This document shows positions 44,341 through 52,976 of a stretch of 64,000 bases of DNA, in pieces. Under the pieces are notes generated by a model. It ran no database searches and was not told the origin of the DNA. It saw only the letters and a list, made by a program, of their open reading frames with translations. The translations under genes and the position numbers were made by a program. The DNA comes from Nocardioides sp. YIM 152315 (GTDB lineage: Bacteria; Actinomycetota; Actinomycetes; Propionibacteriales; Nocardioidaceae), in NCBI RefSeq assembly GCF_029210375.1, contig NZ_JARGER010000007.1:35190-99189 (forward strand). Direction: 5' to 3'. Every line of letters starts with the position of its first letter. The stretch's first letter is position 1.

Positions 44341-45096
44341 GTGAGCGGTTATGACACGCTTGCCGAGGTGTACGAGTGGCTCATCTCGGACGCGAAGCTG
44401 TCTCCGGCGGAGTTCGCTGCGTCGTTCGCTGACGTCCTCAGCCTCCTGCCGCCGAACGCTCACGTCCTCGACTGTTCGTGCGGAACCGGACAGTTGGCGG
44501 TGGGCCTCGCCGGTCTTGGCATGCAGGTCGTCGCAACGGATGCCAGTGAAGCGATGGTTCGTCGGACTGCGGAGTTGTCCGAGGAGTTCGGGGCATCTGT
44601 CCGGACAGTGCGGGCGGATTGGCAAGAGTTGCCCGACCACTTCGATGACGACACCTTCGACATGGTGTTCTGCGTTGGCAACTCGCTGCACCATGCCGTG
44701 GGCGCGAGCGGCAGGTTTGCTGCCCTGGAGTCGATGTCACGGCTTCTGCGCCGTGGCGGGCGCCTGGTACTCGCCTCCCGCACCTGGGAACTCGTGCGGG
44801 CCAGAGGTTCCCGGCTGGACATCAGTGACCGACTCGTCCGCCGGAACGGTCGCGATGCCGTCGTGGTCTACCGCTGGGAGATTGCGCCGCACTGGGAGGA
44901 GGAGCACCACATCGAGATCGCGGTTGCGCAGGTTGATGCGGCCGGGTCGGTTCTCGTCCGTTCGGAACTGCTGTCCTGCTGGCCCTACCGATACGACGAA
45001 CTCGAAGTCGAGCTGCACCGGGTCGGGCTCCGGACGGAGATGAGCACGTTCAACCCTGAGGCCGAGAACTACACGGTGGTGGCGAGCAGGGGATAG
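44341..45096 (+). CDS. Class I SAM-dependent methyltransferase
   Basis: 251 residues. SAM motif I HVLDCSCGTGQLAVGLA (about residues 42-58), acidic end of strand 2 VVATDASEAM, motif post-I and DMVFCVGNSLHHAVG follow the glycine N-methyltransferase-like layout. GTG at 44341 was chosen because GGAGG lies 8 nt upstream; the open frame begins 33 nt earlier. Substrate unknown. Slightly lower GC than the core genes. No co-directional operon partner within 100 bp. Confidence 0.9.
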   Translation: MSGYDTLAEVYEWLISDAKLSPAEFAASFADVLSLLPPNAHVLDCSCGTGQLAVGLAGLGMQVVATDASEAMVRRTAELSEEFGASVRTVRADWQELPDHFDDDTFDMVFCVGNSLHHAVGASGRFAALESMSRLLRRGGRLVLASRTWELVRARGSRLDISDRLVRRNGRDAVVVYRWEIAPHWEEEHHIEIAVAQVDAAGSVLVRSELLSCWPYRYDELEVELHRVGLRTEMSTFNPEAENYTVVASRG

Positions 45097-45209
45097 GCAA
45101 CGGGCTCACAGTCCCTGGGCGGACCGCGCGGTTGCAACGCGCGTTGCTCGGCCCGTGCCCGCCGATCATGGGCGGGGCATGATCCGCCGCGCTGGGTGGT
45201 TGGGTCACC

Positions 45210-45770
45210 ATGACTTCGCAAGACGGTGGGCACCCTGGCGGGCGGTTGCATCCGTTGCTGCGGCGCCGGTTCAGCCCTCTGGCCTTCGATCCAGATGCCG
45301 CCATCGACGGCGGTGAGGTCGACCTCCTGCTCGAGGCGGCCCGGTGGTCGCCATCGGCTGGGAACGCCCAGCCGTGGGCGTTCGTCACCGCGGTGCGTGG
45401 AGGCCGTGAGCACTCCCTGATTGCGCCTCGTCTCGCGGCGAGCTCCGCGAGCTGGGCACGCTCTGCCAGCCTCCTGGTGGTGAACATCGCCCACCGCTAC
45501 GTCACCGACACGGACGTGGAGTTCTCCGAGTTCGCTGACTACGACCTCGGCCAGGCCGTGGCTCACATGACGTTCCAGGCCGAAGCTCTCGGCTTCGCCT
45601 GTCGCCAGTTCCGTGCCTTCGACCTCGACCGTCTCGCCGACGACCTCGACGTGTCGCCGGGATGGCACATCCGGTCCATGACCGCCGTCGGACGAGCCGT
45701 GGGTACGGCGCCGGCCCGGGATCGGCGGCCGCTGGCGGAGCTGCGTCACCCCGCCAACGGCGAACTCTGA
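45210..45770 (+). CDS. Nitroreductase-family oxidoreductase
   Basis: 186 residues, FMN-dependent nitroreductase fold: RRFSPLAFDPDAAI at the N-terminus with FMN-binding Arg/Ser, AARWSPSAGNAQPWAFV, and DLGQAVAHMTFQAEALGFACRQF. NAD(P)H-driven reduction of nitro or quinone compounds is the usual role. No neighbour gives a substrate. The following 206 bp (45771-45976) hold no recognisable gene. Confidence 0.88.
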   Translation: MTSQDGGHPGGRLHPLLRRRFSPLAFDPDAAIDGGEVDLLLEAARWSPSAGNAQPWAFVTAVRGGREHSLIAPRLAASSASWARSASLLVVNIAHRYVTDTDVEFSEFADYDLGQAVAHMTFQAEALGFACRQFRAFDLDRLADDLDVSPGWHIRSMTAVGRAVGTAPARDRRPLAELRHPANGEL

Positions 45771-45976
45771 AACCGTGGATGGTGGGCGCCGCGGAGACCA
45801 CGGGCGCCGCGAGGCTGCGACAGCGCTCTGGTTCGGGCGCGGGTCACAGCGGACGCGTCTGTTTACCCACAGCTCAGCGACGGATGCTCGACCAGCGGCT
45901 CCATGCATCCGGCTCGCGGCAGAAGGAAGCACCGCTGACGCCACGCTCAGGAACGTCCAGGCATTCGACTCGCTAC

Positions 45977-46357
45977 TCAGTCAACGGATGCCGTCATGCG
46001 AATTGAGACGAGCAAGCCGGGGATCTCGGCTCCTAGCTTGGCCGCGTAGCGTGCCGGTGGGTCAGACGGGAACCATCCTGCGTACTCCTCGTTCATGCCG
46101 GCGAAGTCGCCTGGGTTGGTGAGCAGTACGCCTACCTCGACGACGTCATCGAGCGTGCCGCCGGCCGCTCGCAGAATGGCTTCGCAGTTCGTCAACGCTT
46201 GCCGGGTCTGAGCCTGGATGCTGTCGCCAGCCAGGTGACCTGTGCTCGGGTCGATACCGGTGGTTCCTGAGATGAACACCTGCGAGCCGGCTCTGACTCC
46301 CTGGCTGAAGAGCGGCGAGCTCGGTGCGTTCGGCGTCGTGATGATCTGGCGCGTCAT
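45977..46357 (-). CDS. RidA/YjgF-family protein
   Basis: 126 residues. The signature SQGVRAGSQVFISGTTGIDPSTG, the trimer core ALTNCEAILRAAGGTLDDVVEV and the C-terminal IPGLLVSIRMTASVD fit RidA, which hydrolyses reactive enamine/imine intermediates of PLP enzymes. The usual catalytic Arg is expected near the C-terminus (SIRM). GGAGG lies 6 nt before the ATG. The interval 46358-46682 up to the divergent nuclease gene shows no gene. Confidence 0.9.
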   Translation of the reverse strand: MTRQIITTPNAPSSPLFSQGVRAGSQVFISGTTGIDPSTGHLAGDSIQAQTRQALTNCEAILRAAGGTLDDVVEVGVLLTNPGDFAGMNEEYAGWFPSDPPARYAAKLGAEIPGLLVSIRMTASVD

Positions 46358-46682
46358 CTCGGACCTCCTGGTTGATCGTCCCATTGTCCGAAGGAGGGGG
46401 GAAGGCACCGCCGATCAAAGCACGTGCGCCCGGCAGGCGGAATGACGCAGCGATCTCCCGCTTCGCGCTCGTTTCGTTCGCCACGACGCGTCCGGCAGAT
46501 GGTGCGCCGGCATTCTTGGTTGTGAGCGTCCGCAATACGCGTCAGGCGGGCCGCCCGTCGTTGTGACCCCTGGGACTGGTGTGTTCCGGTCGCGAGGGTG
46601 CGCCTGGCGGGCTAGCCTTCGCCAAGGTGCGCTCGCTACGCGGCGGGTGACAAACCGAAGCACGTGACCGGGGGTAGGAGCA

Positions 46683-48215
46683 GTGAGCGAGGAGTCCTGG
46701 CACGAGGCGCGGTTGATCCCGACATCGGGCATCAATGGCGCCGAGGAGCAGGAGCGGCGCGCGACGTCAGCATTGCTGGCGGTGCTGGGCGCGGTGAAGG
46801 AGTTCGGCCGCAGCTTCGTGAAGCCCTTTGGGGCGCCGGCGGGCAACATGGAGTGTTACATCGAGGTGCCGTTCATCCTCGGTGATCGTCGCCTCTACCC
46901 GGACGGTCTCATTCGGGTTTCTCGCGGTAGCCGGTCATGGACCGCGCTTGTCGAGGTGAAGACGGGGCCGAACCATCTCGCCACCGAGCAGCTCGAGTCC
47001 TACCTCGACATCGCTCGTGAGCAGGGGTTCGACGCCGTCATCACGATCTCGAACCAGATACCCGCGGTCGCTGGCCAGCATCCGACGAAGGTCGACAAGC
47101 GCAAGCTCCGCAAAGTCGAGTTGCATCACGTGTCGTGGTCGAAGGTCTTGGCGGACGCGGTGATGCAGAAGGAGTTCCGCGGTGTCGCGGACCCGGACCA
47201 GGCATGGATCCTCGGGGAACTCATCCGCTATCTCGAGCACCGTAAGTCCGGTGCGTTGGAGTTCGATGACATGGGGGAGGCATGGACAGGTATCCGCGAC
47301 GCAATCGCCGCGGGCACGCTCCGTCCCGCCGACAAGGGCATCGGCGAGGTTGTCGCCCGCTTCGATGCGCTGCTGAGGTTCGCGAGTCTTCAGCTTGGTC
47401 GCCAGCTGGGCACGGAGGTCATCCCGGTCCTCACGCGCAAGGAGCTCGCTGATCCGACGAGCAGGGTCCAGGCGATGACCACGTCATTGTGCCAAACCGG
47501 TGTCCTCTCGGGCGCAATCCGTATCCCTGACACTGTCGGCAACCTCGTCATCACGGCTGACCTAAGGGCGTCGAAGGTGACGTGTCATGTGGACATCGAC
47601 GCACCTCGGGCAGGACGGCCGACAACGCGGGTGAACTGGCTTGTACGGCAACTTAAGTCCGCGCCCGACTCCGCACGCGTGGAGTCGTTCGTGGCACATG
47701 GCCGGGGGTCGGCGATGGCTGAGTTACTCGGCACCGTCAGGGAGAACCCGTCGTCGTTGGTGGAGGAATTCGGCAAGGAAATTCGCACCTTCCGGGTGGC
47801 GTCGTCGGCAACTATGGGAACGAAGCGCGGCCGCGGCCGCGGCTCGTTCATTGACTCCGTCCTCGGTACGGTCGACGCCTTCTATGCAGGCGTGCTCGGA
47901 TCCCTGCGAGCATGGTCGGCGGCGCCGCCACGGCTGCGACCAACGGACACGGGCTCGAAGGGCATCGACGACGAGCTTTCCTCCTCCCTTTCCTCGACCG
48001 ACTACTCCTCTCAGGACGACCCGGTCCAGGAGGAACCGAATGCCTCACCTGCTGAGGTCGACAGAGCCGTTGAGTCGGAACCAAGCGAGGCCACGGCCGA
48101 GCCCGAAGATGCCGCGACCGCGTCGACCGAGAGATCGGCAAGCGAAACTGCGGGTCTGGCGCCCCTCGAAGGGGTCCATGGTGCGCAGCCTGACAATGAC
48201 AACGTGGCGAACTGA
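46683..48215 (+). CDS. PD-(D/E)XK nuclease-like protein with acidic tail
   Basis: 510 residues with GTG start (GGTAGGAG just upstream). Residues 58-100 show a nuclease-type core: CYIEVPFILGDRRLYPDGLIRV, then WTALVEVKTGPNHL, giving Asp73, Glu90 and Lys92 in the D-(x)n-ExK pattern. The middle (about 150-400) is a mixed alpha/beta region without recognised family. The last 95 residues are a Ser/Glu/Ala-rich low-complexity tail. Found in the accessory region, so a defence or DNA-processing role is possible but unproven. Faces a DUF6308-like gene. Confidence 0.7.
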   Translation: MSEESWHEARLIPTSGINGAEEQERRATSALLAVLGAVKEFGRSFVKPFGAPAGNMECYIEVPFILGDRRLYPDGLIRVSRGSRSWTALVEVKTGPNHLATEQLESYLDIAREQGFDAVITISNQIPAVAGQHPTKVDKRKLRKVELHHVSWSKVLADAVMQKEFRGVADPDQAWILGELIRYLEHRKSGALEFDDMGEAWTGIRDAIAAGTLRPADKGIGEVVARFDALLRFASLQLGRQLGTEVIPVLTRKELADPTSRVQAMTTSLCQTGVLSGAIRIPDTVGNLVITADLRASKVTCHVDIDAPRAGRPTTRVNWLVRQLKSAPDSARVESFVAHGRGSAMAELLGTVRENPSSLVEEFGKEIRTFRVASSATMGTKRGRGRGSFIDSVLGTVDAFYAGVLGSLRAWSAAPPRLRPTDTGSKGIDDELSSSLSSTDYSSQDDPVQEEPNASPAEVDRAVESEPSEATAEPEDAATASTERSASETAGLAPLEGVHGAQPDNDNVAN

Positions 48216-48379
48216 GCTCACTCGTGATCTCACCCATAGGTCCTCCTCCGGCTCTTGAGGCGTACGCCAAGCTCGCGGACCCTGACTGTCATTCCACGAT
48301 GACGTCGAGCCGGACAGCCTCGCCGGCGGCCCGACACGAGACGCGCGAATGCGGCGGTATGACTCTGGTCGCCGAAACC

Positions 48380-49162
48380 TCAGGATTCGCCGTAGCCGGC
48401 AGCGATTCCGGCGTTCCAGAGCGCCACGTCGAGAATCCGCAGTGGAGTGACGTCATCCAGTATCGACCCGTGCTCCGCGCGGAGCTCGCTCCACCAATGG
48501 TCGAGCGCATCGCGCACGCGCGGATGTGACATCAAGTAGCCGAACACCTGAAGGTCGATGTCGTGAGATCCGATGCTTGTGCGGTTGAGGTTCCGGTCTC
48601 CGGCGAGGAACTTGCAAACGACGTTGTCGCGGACCGGAAGCAGGTTCGGGCGCTTCCGCGCAGCTAGCTTCGATGCGAAGACCCACCGAGTCGAGGAGGG
48701 CTTTGGTGTCGAACGCACTTCGCGATAGAAGTCGGAGACAGCGTTCAACATCGGCCGAGGATCGACCTCTCCGCTGCCCAGTTCCTGGATCGAGAGGTCT
48801 GTGTCGATCTGCTGCAGGGAGCGTAAGACGAGCTCGCGCTTGCTCGTGGGCTCGAGCAGTTGTCTGATCTGGCGCGGATCCAAGCTCATGCTCAGAGTCG
48901 TGACCGCGAGAAGATCAGCCGGTGTGATGTCGTTCGCCGCGTTCTGGGACGGTCCGATCGTGTTGAAGAGCGCACCGGCGTACTTCCCATCGGGATCGAA
49001 GTACTTACCCAGCTGCCTCCCCACCTTGTCCGGGTTGCCGGTGCCGGCGCCGAGCGCAACTAGAGTTTGTGCTGTTGCGAACTCGAGGACAGGCAGTTCC
49101 GCCGGTGCCCAGGTGGAGGGCAGCTCGTAGGTGCGACCGTCGGCATAGATCCCTTGTGACAT
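48380..49162 (-). CDS. DUF6308-like protein
   Basis: 260 residues, mostly alpha-helical by composition, with RWVFASKLAARKRPNLLPVRDNVV as the most conserved-looking stretch, matching what I remember of DUF6308. No signal peptide or membrane segment. Contains two short charged helical repeats (DLLAVTTLSMSLD; RQIRQLLEPTSK). It converges on the PD-(D/E)XK-like gene with 164 bp between the stops. Function unknown; such proteins recur in variable regions of actinobacterial genomes. Confidence 0.6.
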   Translation of the reverse strand: MSQGIYADGRTYELPSTWAPAELPVLEFATAQTLVALGAGTGNPDKVGRQLGKYFDPDGKYAGALFNTIGPSQNAANDITPADLLAVTTLSMSLDPRQIRQLLEPTSKRELVLRSLQQIDTDLSIQELGSGEVDPRPMLNAVSDFYREVRSTPKPSSTRWVFASKLAARKRPNLLPVRDNVVCKFLAGDRNLNRTSIGSHDIDLQVFGYLMSHPRVRDALDHWWSELRAEHGSILDDVTPLRILDVALWNAGIAAGYGES

Positions 49163-49268
49163 GGGGGCAGGCTAGTGCTGCGCACCGACGGTCAGGTTAT
49201 GTTCGCGAGACATTGCCGACCGCGGCGCGACGAGTCCGACCCAACGAAATGCACCACACGCCACCAGC

Positions 49269-49335
49269 GGGGTAGCCAGTGACGAGATGGTCGTTCAGCG
49301 TGACCGGTTGCGACCATTGCGTCACTGGCTATCCC
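49269..49335. repeat. Imperfect 25-bp inverted repeat at island edge
   Basis: Arms 49269-49293 and 49311-49335 match at 22 of 25 positions, with a 17-nt loop. It lies between the DUF6308-like gene and IclR, where the accessory region ends. No T tract follows, and both arms share GTAGCCAGTGAC / GTCACTGGCTAT. It may be a mobile-element end, a recombination site or a terminator-like hairpin. Confidence 0.6.
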
Positions 49336-49405
49336 GACCGCGGCAGTCCGCGCGGCGCGCGTCCATCTGGGCCGCAATGCCCCATCACCGACGTCGCAAG
49401 CGCCG

Positions 49406-50191
49406 TCAGAGGAAGTAGGAGCGCACCTCGGTGGCGACCGCCATGAGGCCGGCCGCGATCTCGGCCTGGGTCTCGTCGGTCATCCGGCCTTGGGGGGAGG
49501 CGACGTTGAGGGCGTAGCGGGCGCCGCCGTACTCCCCCAGCGGGACGGAGACGGAGGCGACACCGTCCTCGCTCTCCTCCAGGCTGGTGGCGTAGCCCCG
49601 GTCGCGGGCCTCGGCGACCTGCTTGAGCAGGACCGAGCGCTTCGTGACCGACTGCGGGGTGAGGCGGGGCAGCTTCTCGTCGGGGTAGAGGGTGCGGATC
49701 GCGGTCTCGTCGAGCATCGTGAGCAGCGCCTTGCCCGACGAGGTGCAGTGGGCGGGCATCGTCTTGCCGAGCCGCGAGCCGACGCGGACGGCGCGGGGGC
49801 TCTCGACGGCGTCGACGAAGGAGACGGTGTCGCCGTCGAGCCGGCCCAGGTGCACGGTCTCGCCCAGACCGGAGGAGAGCCGCTCCAGGTAGGGGTGCAT
49901 GCGGGCGCGGACGTCGACCTGGCGCAGCACCGAGAAGGCGATCGTCGTCAGCGACGGCCCGGGCTCGTAGGCGCGGGAGCCCTCGGGCTGGCGGACGAAG
50001 CCGCGGTAAAGAAGCATCGCCATCAGGCGGTGGGCCGTGGACGTCGCGACGCCGAGGTACTCGCTGACGTCGGTGAGCCGGACGTTGCGCCGCTCGCCGA
50101 GGAGCAGCAGGATCCGCAGCGCGTTGTCGACCGACTCGATCGGGTACTGCGGTCGCTGCGCGTCGTCTCCCTTGGTCGCCCTTGTGGTCAC
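49406..50191 (-). CDS. IclR-family transcriptional regulator
   Basis: 261 residues. N-terminal winged helix (SVDNALRILLLLGERRNVRLTDVSEYLGV; TSTAHRLMAML), then the IclR effector domain with GETVHLGRLDGDTVSFVDAV and SSGKALLTMLDE, typical of regulators of aromatic or organic acid catabolism. Last gene of the ten-gene operon that starts at 59544, overlapping the M20 gene by 4 nt, so it probably regulates that operon in response to its substrate. A truncated copy lies at 42141-42454. Confidence 0.94.
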   Translation of the reverse strand: MTTRATKGDDAQRPQYPIESVDNALRILLLLGERRNVRLTDVSEYLGVATSTAHRLMAMLLYRGFVRQPEGSRAYEPGPSLTTIAFSVLRQVDVRARMHPYLERLSSGLGETVHLGRLDGDTVSFVDAVESPRAVRVGSRLGKTMPAHCTSSGKALLTMLDETAIRTLYPDEKLPRLTPQSVTKRSVLLKQVAEARDRGYATSLEESEDGVASVSVPLGEYGGARYALNVASPQGRMTDETQAEIAAGLMAVATEVRSYFL

Positions 50192-51432
50192 CGGGGCACT
50201 CTACCGGCGCCCAGGGCGCCGAGCAGGTGGTCGACGGCGACGTGCGCGTGCACCCGCACGCTGCCGAGCAGCGAGGCGTCGTCGGCGTAGAACGCCGGGT
50301 GGTGGTTGGGGGCGAGGCCGCGACCGCCCTCGACCGGTGCGATCCGGCCACCCTCCATCCGGGTGTCCTGCACGCCGTAGGTGAGGTAGAGGCCGCCGTA
50401 CGCGTTGACCAGCTCGGCCATGTCGTCGGAGCCCATCACGGGCTCGACGGGTACGACGTTCGCCGCCCCGACCACCCGCTCGAGGGTGGGGCGGGCGGCG
50501 TCGAGCCAGGCCTGCTCGTTGCGGACCGCGGGGATCTCGAAGTGGTACTGCAGCTCCGCGGTGCACCCGTACGCCGCCGCCGAGTGCTCGACCAGCCGCT
50601 CGAGGCCGGCCTTCAGCGCCGGCATGTCCTCCTGGCGGCTGCTGCGCATCGTCCCACTCAGGGTCAGGCTCTCGCCGATGATGTTGAAGCGCCCGACGTC
50701 CTCGACGTGCCCGAAGGACACCGCGACCGGGCTGGCGGCCGGCACCTGCCGGTAGAGCTGGCCGGCGCCGAGGATGACCTGCGCCGCCGCGGGCATCGGG
50801 TCCACGCCGAGCCACGGCGAGGAGCCGTGGGCCTGGACGCCGCGGAGGGTGATGTCGACGGCGCACGCCGCCGCGAACTGGTTGCCGACGTGGTAGCCGA
50901 CCACGCCCTTGGGCAGGAAGACGACGTGCATCGCGAAGACCATCGTCGGCTCGACTCCGGCGAGCGCGCCCGCGTCGAGCATCGCCTTCGCGCCGGCGAT
51001 CTCGCCGAGCGGCGGCCCCTCCTCGGCGGGCTGGAAGAAGAACACCACCGTGCCCGGCAGCCGGTCGCGCAGGCCCGCGAGCACGCGGGCGGTCGTCAGC
51101 ACGACCGCGACGTGGCAGTCGTGCCCGCAGGCGTGCGACACGGGCCCGATCCCGTCGGCCGAGCGCACCGGCAGGGCGTCCATGTCCGCGCGGAGCGCGA
51201 TCACCCGCTCCCCCGGCAGCCCGCCGCGGAGCACCCCGACCACCCCGTGGCCGGAGACGCCGGTGCGGACCTCGTCGAGGCCGAGCTCCCGCAGCTGCGC
51301 GGCGACGTACGCCGCCGTCTGCTCCTCGCGGTTGCTCAGCTCCGGGTGGGCGTGCAGCCAGGCCCGGCTGGCGATCAGCCACTCCTCGTGCTCGGCGCAC
51401 GCCTCGTCGATCGCGGCGTGGAGCCCGGTCAC
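50188..51432 (-). CDS. M20 amidohydrolase (hippurate hydrolase-like)
   Basis: 414 residues. Zinc-binding and catalytic motifs of the M20D/aminoacylase type: ADMDALPV, ACGHDCHVAV, FFFQPAEEGPP (catalytic Glu) and GVQAHGSSPWLGVDP in the dimerisation domain. These enzymes cleave N-acyl amino acids such as hippurate or indole-acetyl conjugates. GTG start overlaps the CoA ligase stop. Next to a ligase it suggests that a freed acyl group is activated to CoA. Confidence 0.93.
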   Translation of the reverse strand: MTGLHAAIDEACAEHEEWLIASRAWLHAHPELSNREEQTAAYVAAQLRELGLDEVRTGVSGHGVVGVLRGGLPGERVIALRADMDALPVRSADGIGPVSHACGHDCHVAVVLTTARVLAGLRDRLPGTVVFFFQPAEEGPPLGEIAGAKAMLDAGALAGVEPTMVFAMHVVFLPKGVVGYHVGNQFAAACAVDITLRGVQAHGSSPWLGVDPMPAAAQVILGAGQLYRQVPAASPVAVSFGHVEDVGRFNIIGESLTLSGTMRSSRQEDMPALKAGLERLVEHSAAAYGCTAELQYHFEIPAVRNEQAWLDAARPTLERVVGAANVVPVEPVMGSDDMAELVNAYGGLYLTYGVQDTRMEGGRIAPVEGGRGLAPNHHPAFYADDASLLGSVRVHAHVAVDHLLGALGAGRVPR

Positions 51433-52976
51433 GGGGCGTGCCCGAACCGGTCGCGCAGCGCCCCCTTGGTCACCTTGCCCGAGGCGTTGCGAGGCAGCTC
51501 GGTGACGACCTCGAGGACCGTCGGGAGCTTGTAGCGCGCGAGCTGGTCCGAGGCCCAGGTGCGAACCTCCTCGAGGTCGAGCGCGGCCCCTGCGCGCGGG
51601 ACGACCACCGCGACCGGCGTCTCGCCCCAGCGCTCGTGCGGACGGCCGATCACCGAGACCTCCGCGACGCCGGGGTGTCCGGCCAGGACGTTCTCGACCT
51701 CCGCGCAGTAGATGTTCTCCCCGCCCGAGATGATCATGTCCTTCGCGCGGTCGACGACGTGGACGAACCCCTCGTCGTCGACGCGCACCAGGTCGCCGGA
51801 GTGGAACCAGCCGCCGGCGAACGCCTCGGCCGTCGCCTCGGGGTTGTTCCAGTAGCCGAGCATCGTGCCGGGCCCGCGGTAGACGATCTCGCCGACCTCG
51901 CCGGGCTCGACGTCGGTCAGGTCCGGCCGGACCACCCGCGCCTGCACCCCGGGGACCGGCCTGCCGACGGACCCGAGCTTGCGGCGCGCGTCGCGCCCCT
52001 CGAGGACGCAGGTCACCGGGGACATCTCGGTCTGCCCGAAGAGCGCGACGTTGTCGGCCCCGACGAGCACCTCCCCCATCTGCCGGAGCAGGGTGTCGGT
52101 GGCGGGAGCGGCGCCCCAGCCGGCCACGCGCAGCGCTGACAGGTCGCGCGGCGCACGCAGTTGCTCGTCGACCACGGCCTGCCACTGCGTCGGTACGAGG
52201 AAGACCGAGGTGACCCGCTCGCGCTCCATGACCGCGAGCACCCCCGCCGCGTCGAACGCGCCGGTCGGGACGATCACCTGGGTCGCGCCGACCATCAGGG
52301 CCGGGGCGACGCTCCCGATCGCGCCGATGTGGAAGAGCGGCGAGGCACACATGCTGACCTCGCCGTCGAGCCGGAAGCCGAACGCCATCAGCAGTGTCGC
52401 GCTCTGCGCGGCCAGGTTGCGATGCGTCAGCACCGCGCCCTTCGGCCGGCCGGTCGTGCCGGAGGTGTACATGATCAGCGCCGGCTGCTCCTCGGCCACG
52501 TCGACCAACGGGGCCGGCTCGCCCGGCTCGACGAGCAGGGCGTCGTACGCCGCGCCGTCGACGACCGTGACGGCGTGGCTGGTCTGCGCGACGGCCTCGC
52601 GTCCGGTGGCGGCCGTGCCGTCGTCGACGAACACGAGCCGGGCGCCGCTGTCCTCGAGGACGTAGGCGACCTCGCCGGGACTCAGCCGGAAGTTGAGCGG
52701 CACGGCGATCGCGCCGAGCCGGTTGACGGCGACGAGCTGCTCGACGTACTCCGACCGGTTGCCCATGAGGATGGCCACCCGGTCGCCGGCGGCGACGCCG
52801 CGCCGGGCGAGCGCGCCGGAGAGCGCGACCACGCGGTCCTGGAGCTCCGCCCAGCTGGTGCGACGGCCCTCGCACACGAGCGCGGCGTGGTCGGCTCGCT
52901 CGACGGCGTGCCGGGCCACCTGGTTGACCCAGTGCTGGCGCCGGGCCAGCGCGACCTCGTCGAGCGCATCGCTCAC
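51429..52976 (-). CDS. Acyl-CoA ligase (AMP-forming)
   Basis: 515 residues of the ANL superfamily. ATP-binding YTSGTTGRPKGAV (about residues 166-178), GQTEMSPV, the hinge region DRAKDMIISGGENIYCAEVE and the C-terminal lysine in ASGKVTKGALR are all present. Closest in style to medium-chain or aromatic/cyclic carboxylate CoA ligases. GTG start overlaps the alpha/beta-hydrolase stop. It probably activates the acid released by the M20 enzyme or the hydrolase. Confidence 0.93.
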   Translation of the reverse strand: MSDALDEVALARRQHWVNQVARHAVERADHAALVCEGRRTSWAELQDRVVALSGALARRGVAAGDRVAILMGNRSEYVEQLVAVNRLGAIAVPLNFRLSPGEVAYVLEDSGARLVFVDDGTAATGREAVAQTSHAVTVVDGAAYDALLVEPGEPAPLVDVAEEQPALIMYTSGTTGRPKGAVLTHRNLAAQSATLLMAFGFRLDGEVSMCASPLFHIGAIGSVAPALMVGATQVIVPTGAFDAAGVLAVMERERVTSVFLVPTQWQAVVDEQLRAPRDLSALRVAGWGAAPATDTLLRQMGEVLVGADNVALFGQTEMSPVTCVLEGRDARRKLGSVGRPVPGVQARVVRPDLTDVEPGEVGEIVYRGPGTMLGYWNNPEATAEAFAGGWFHSGDLVRVDDEGFVHVVDRAKDMIISGGENIYCAEVENVLAGHPGVAEVSVIGRPHERWGETPVAVVVPRAGAALDLEEVRTWASDQLARYKLPTVLEVVTELPRNASGKVTKGALRDRFGHAP

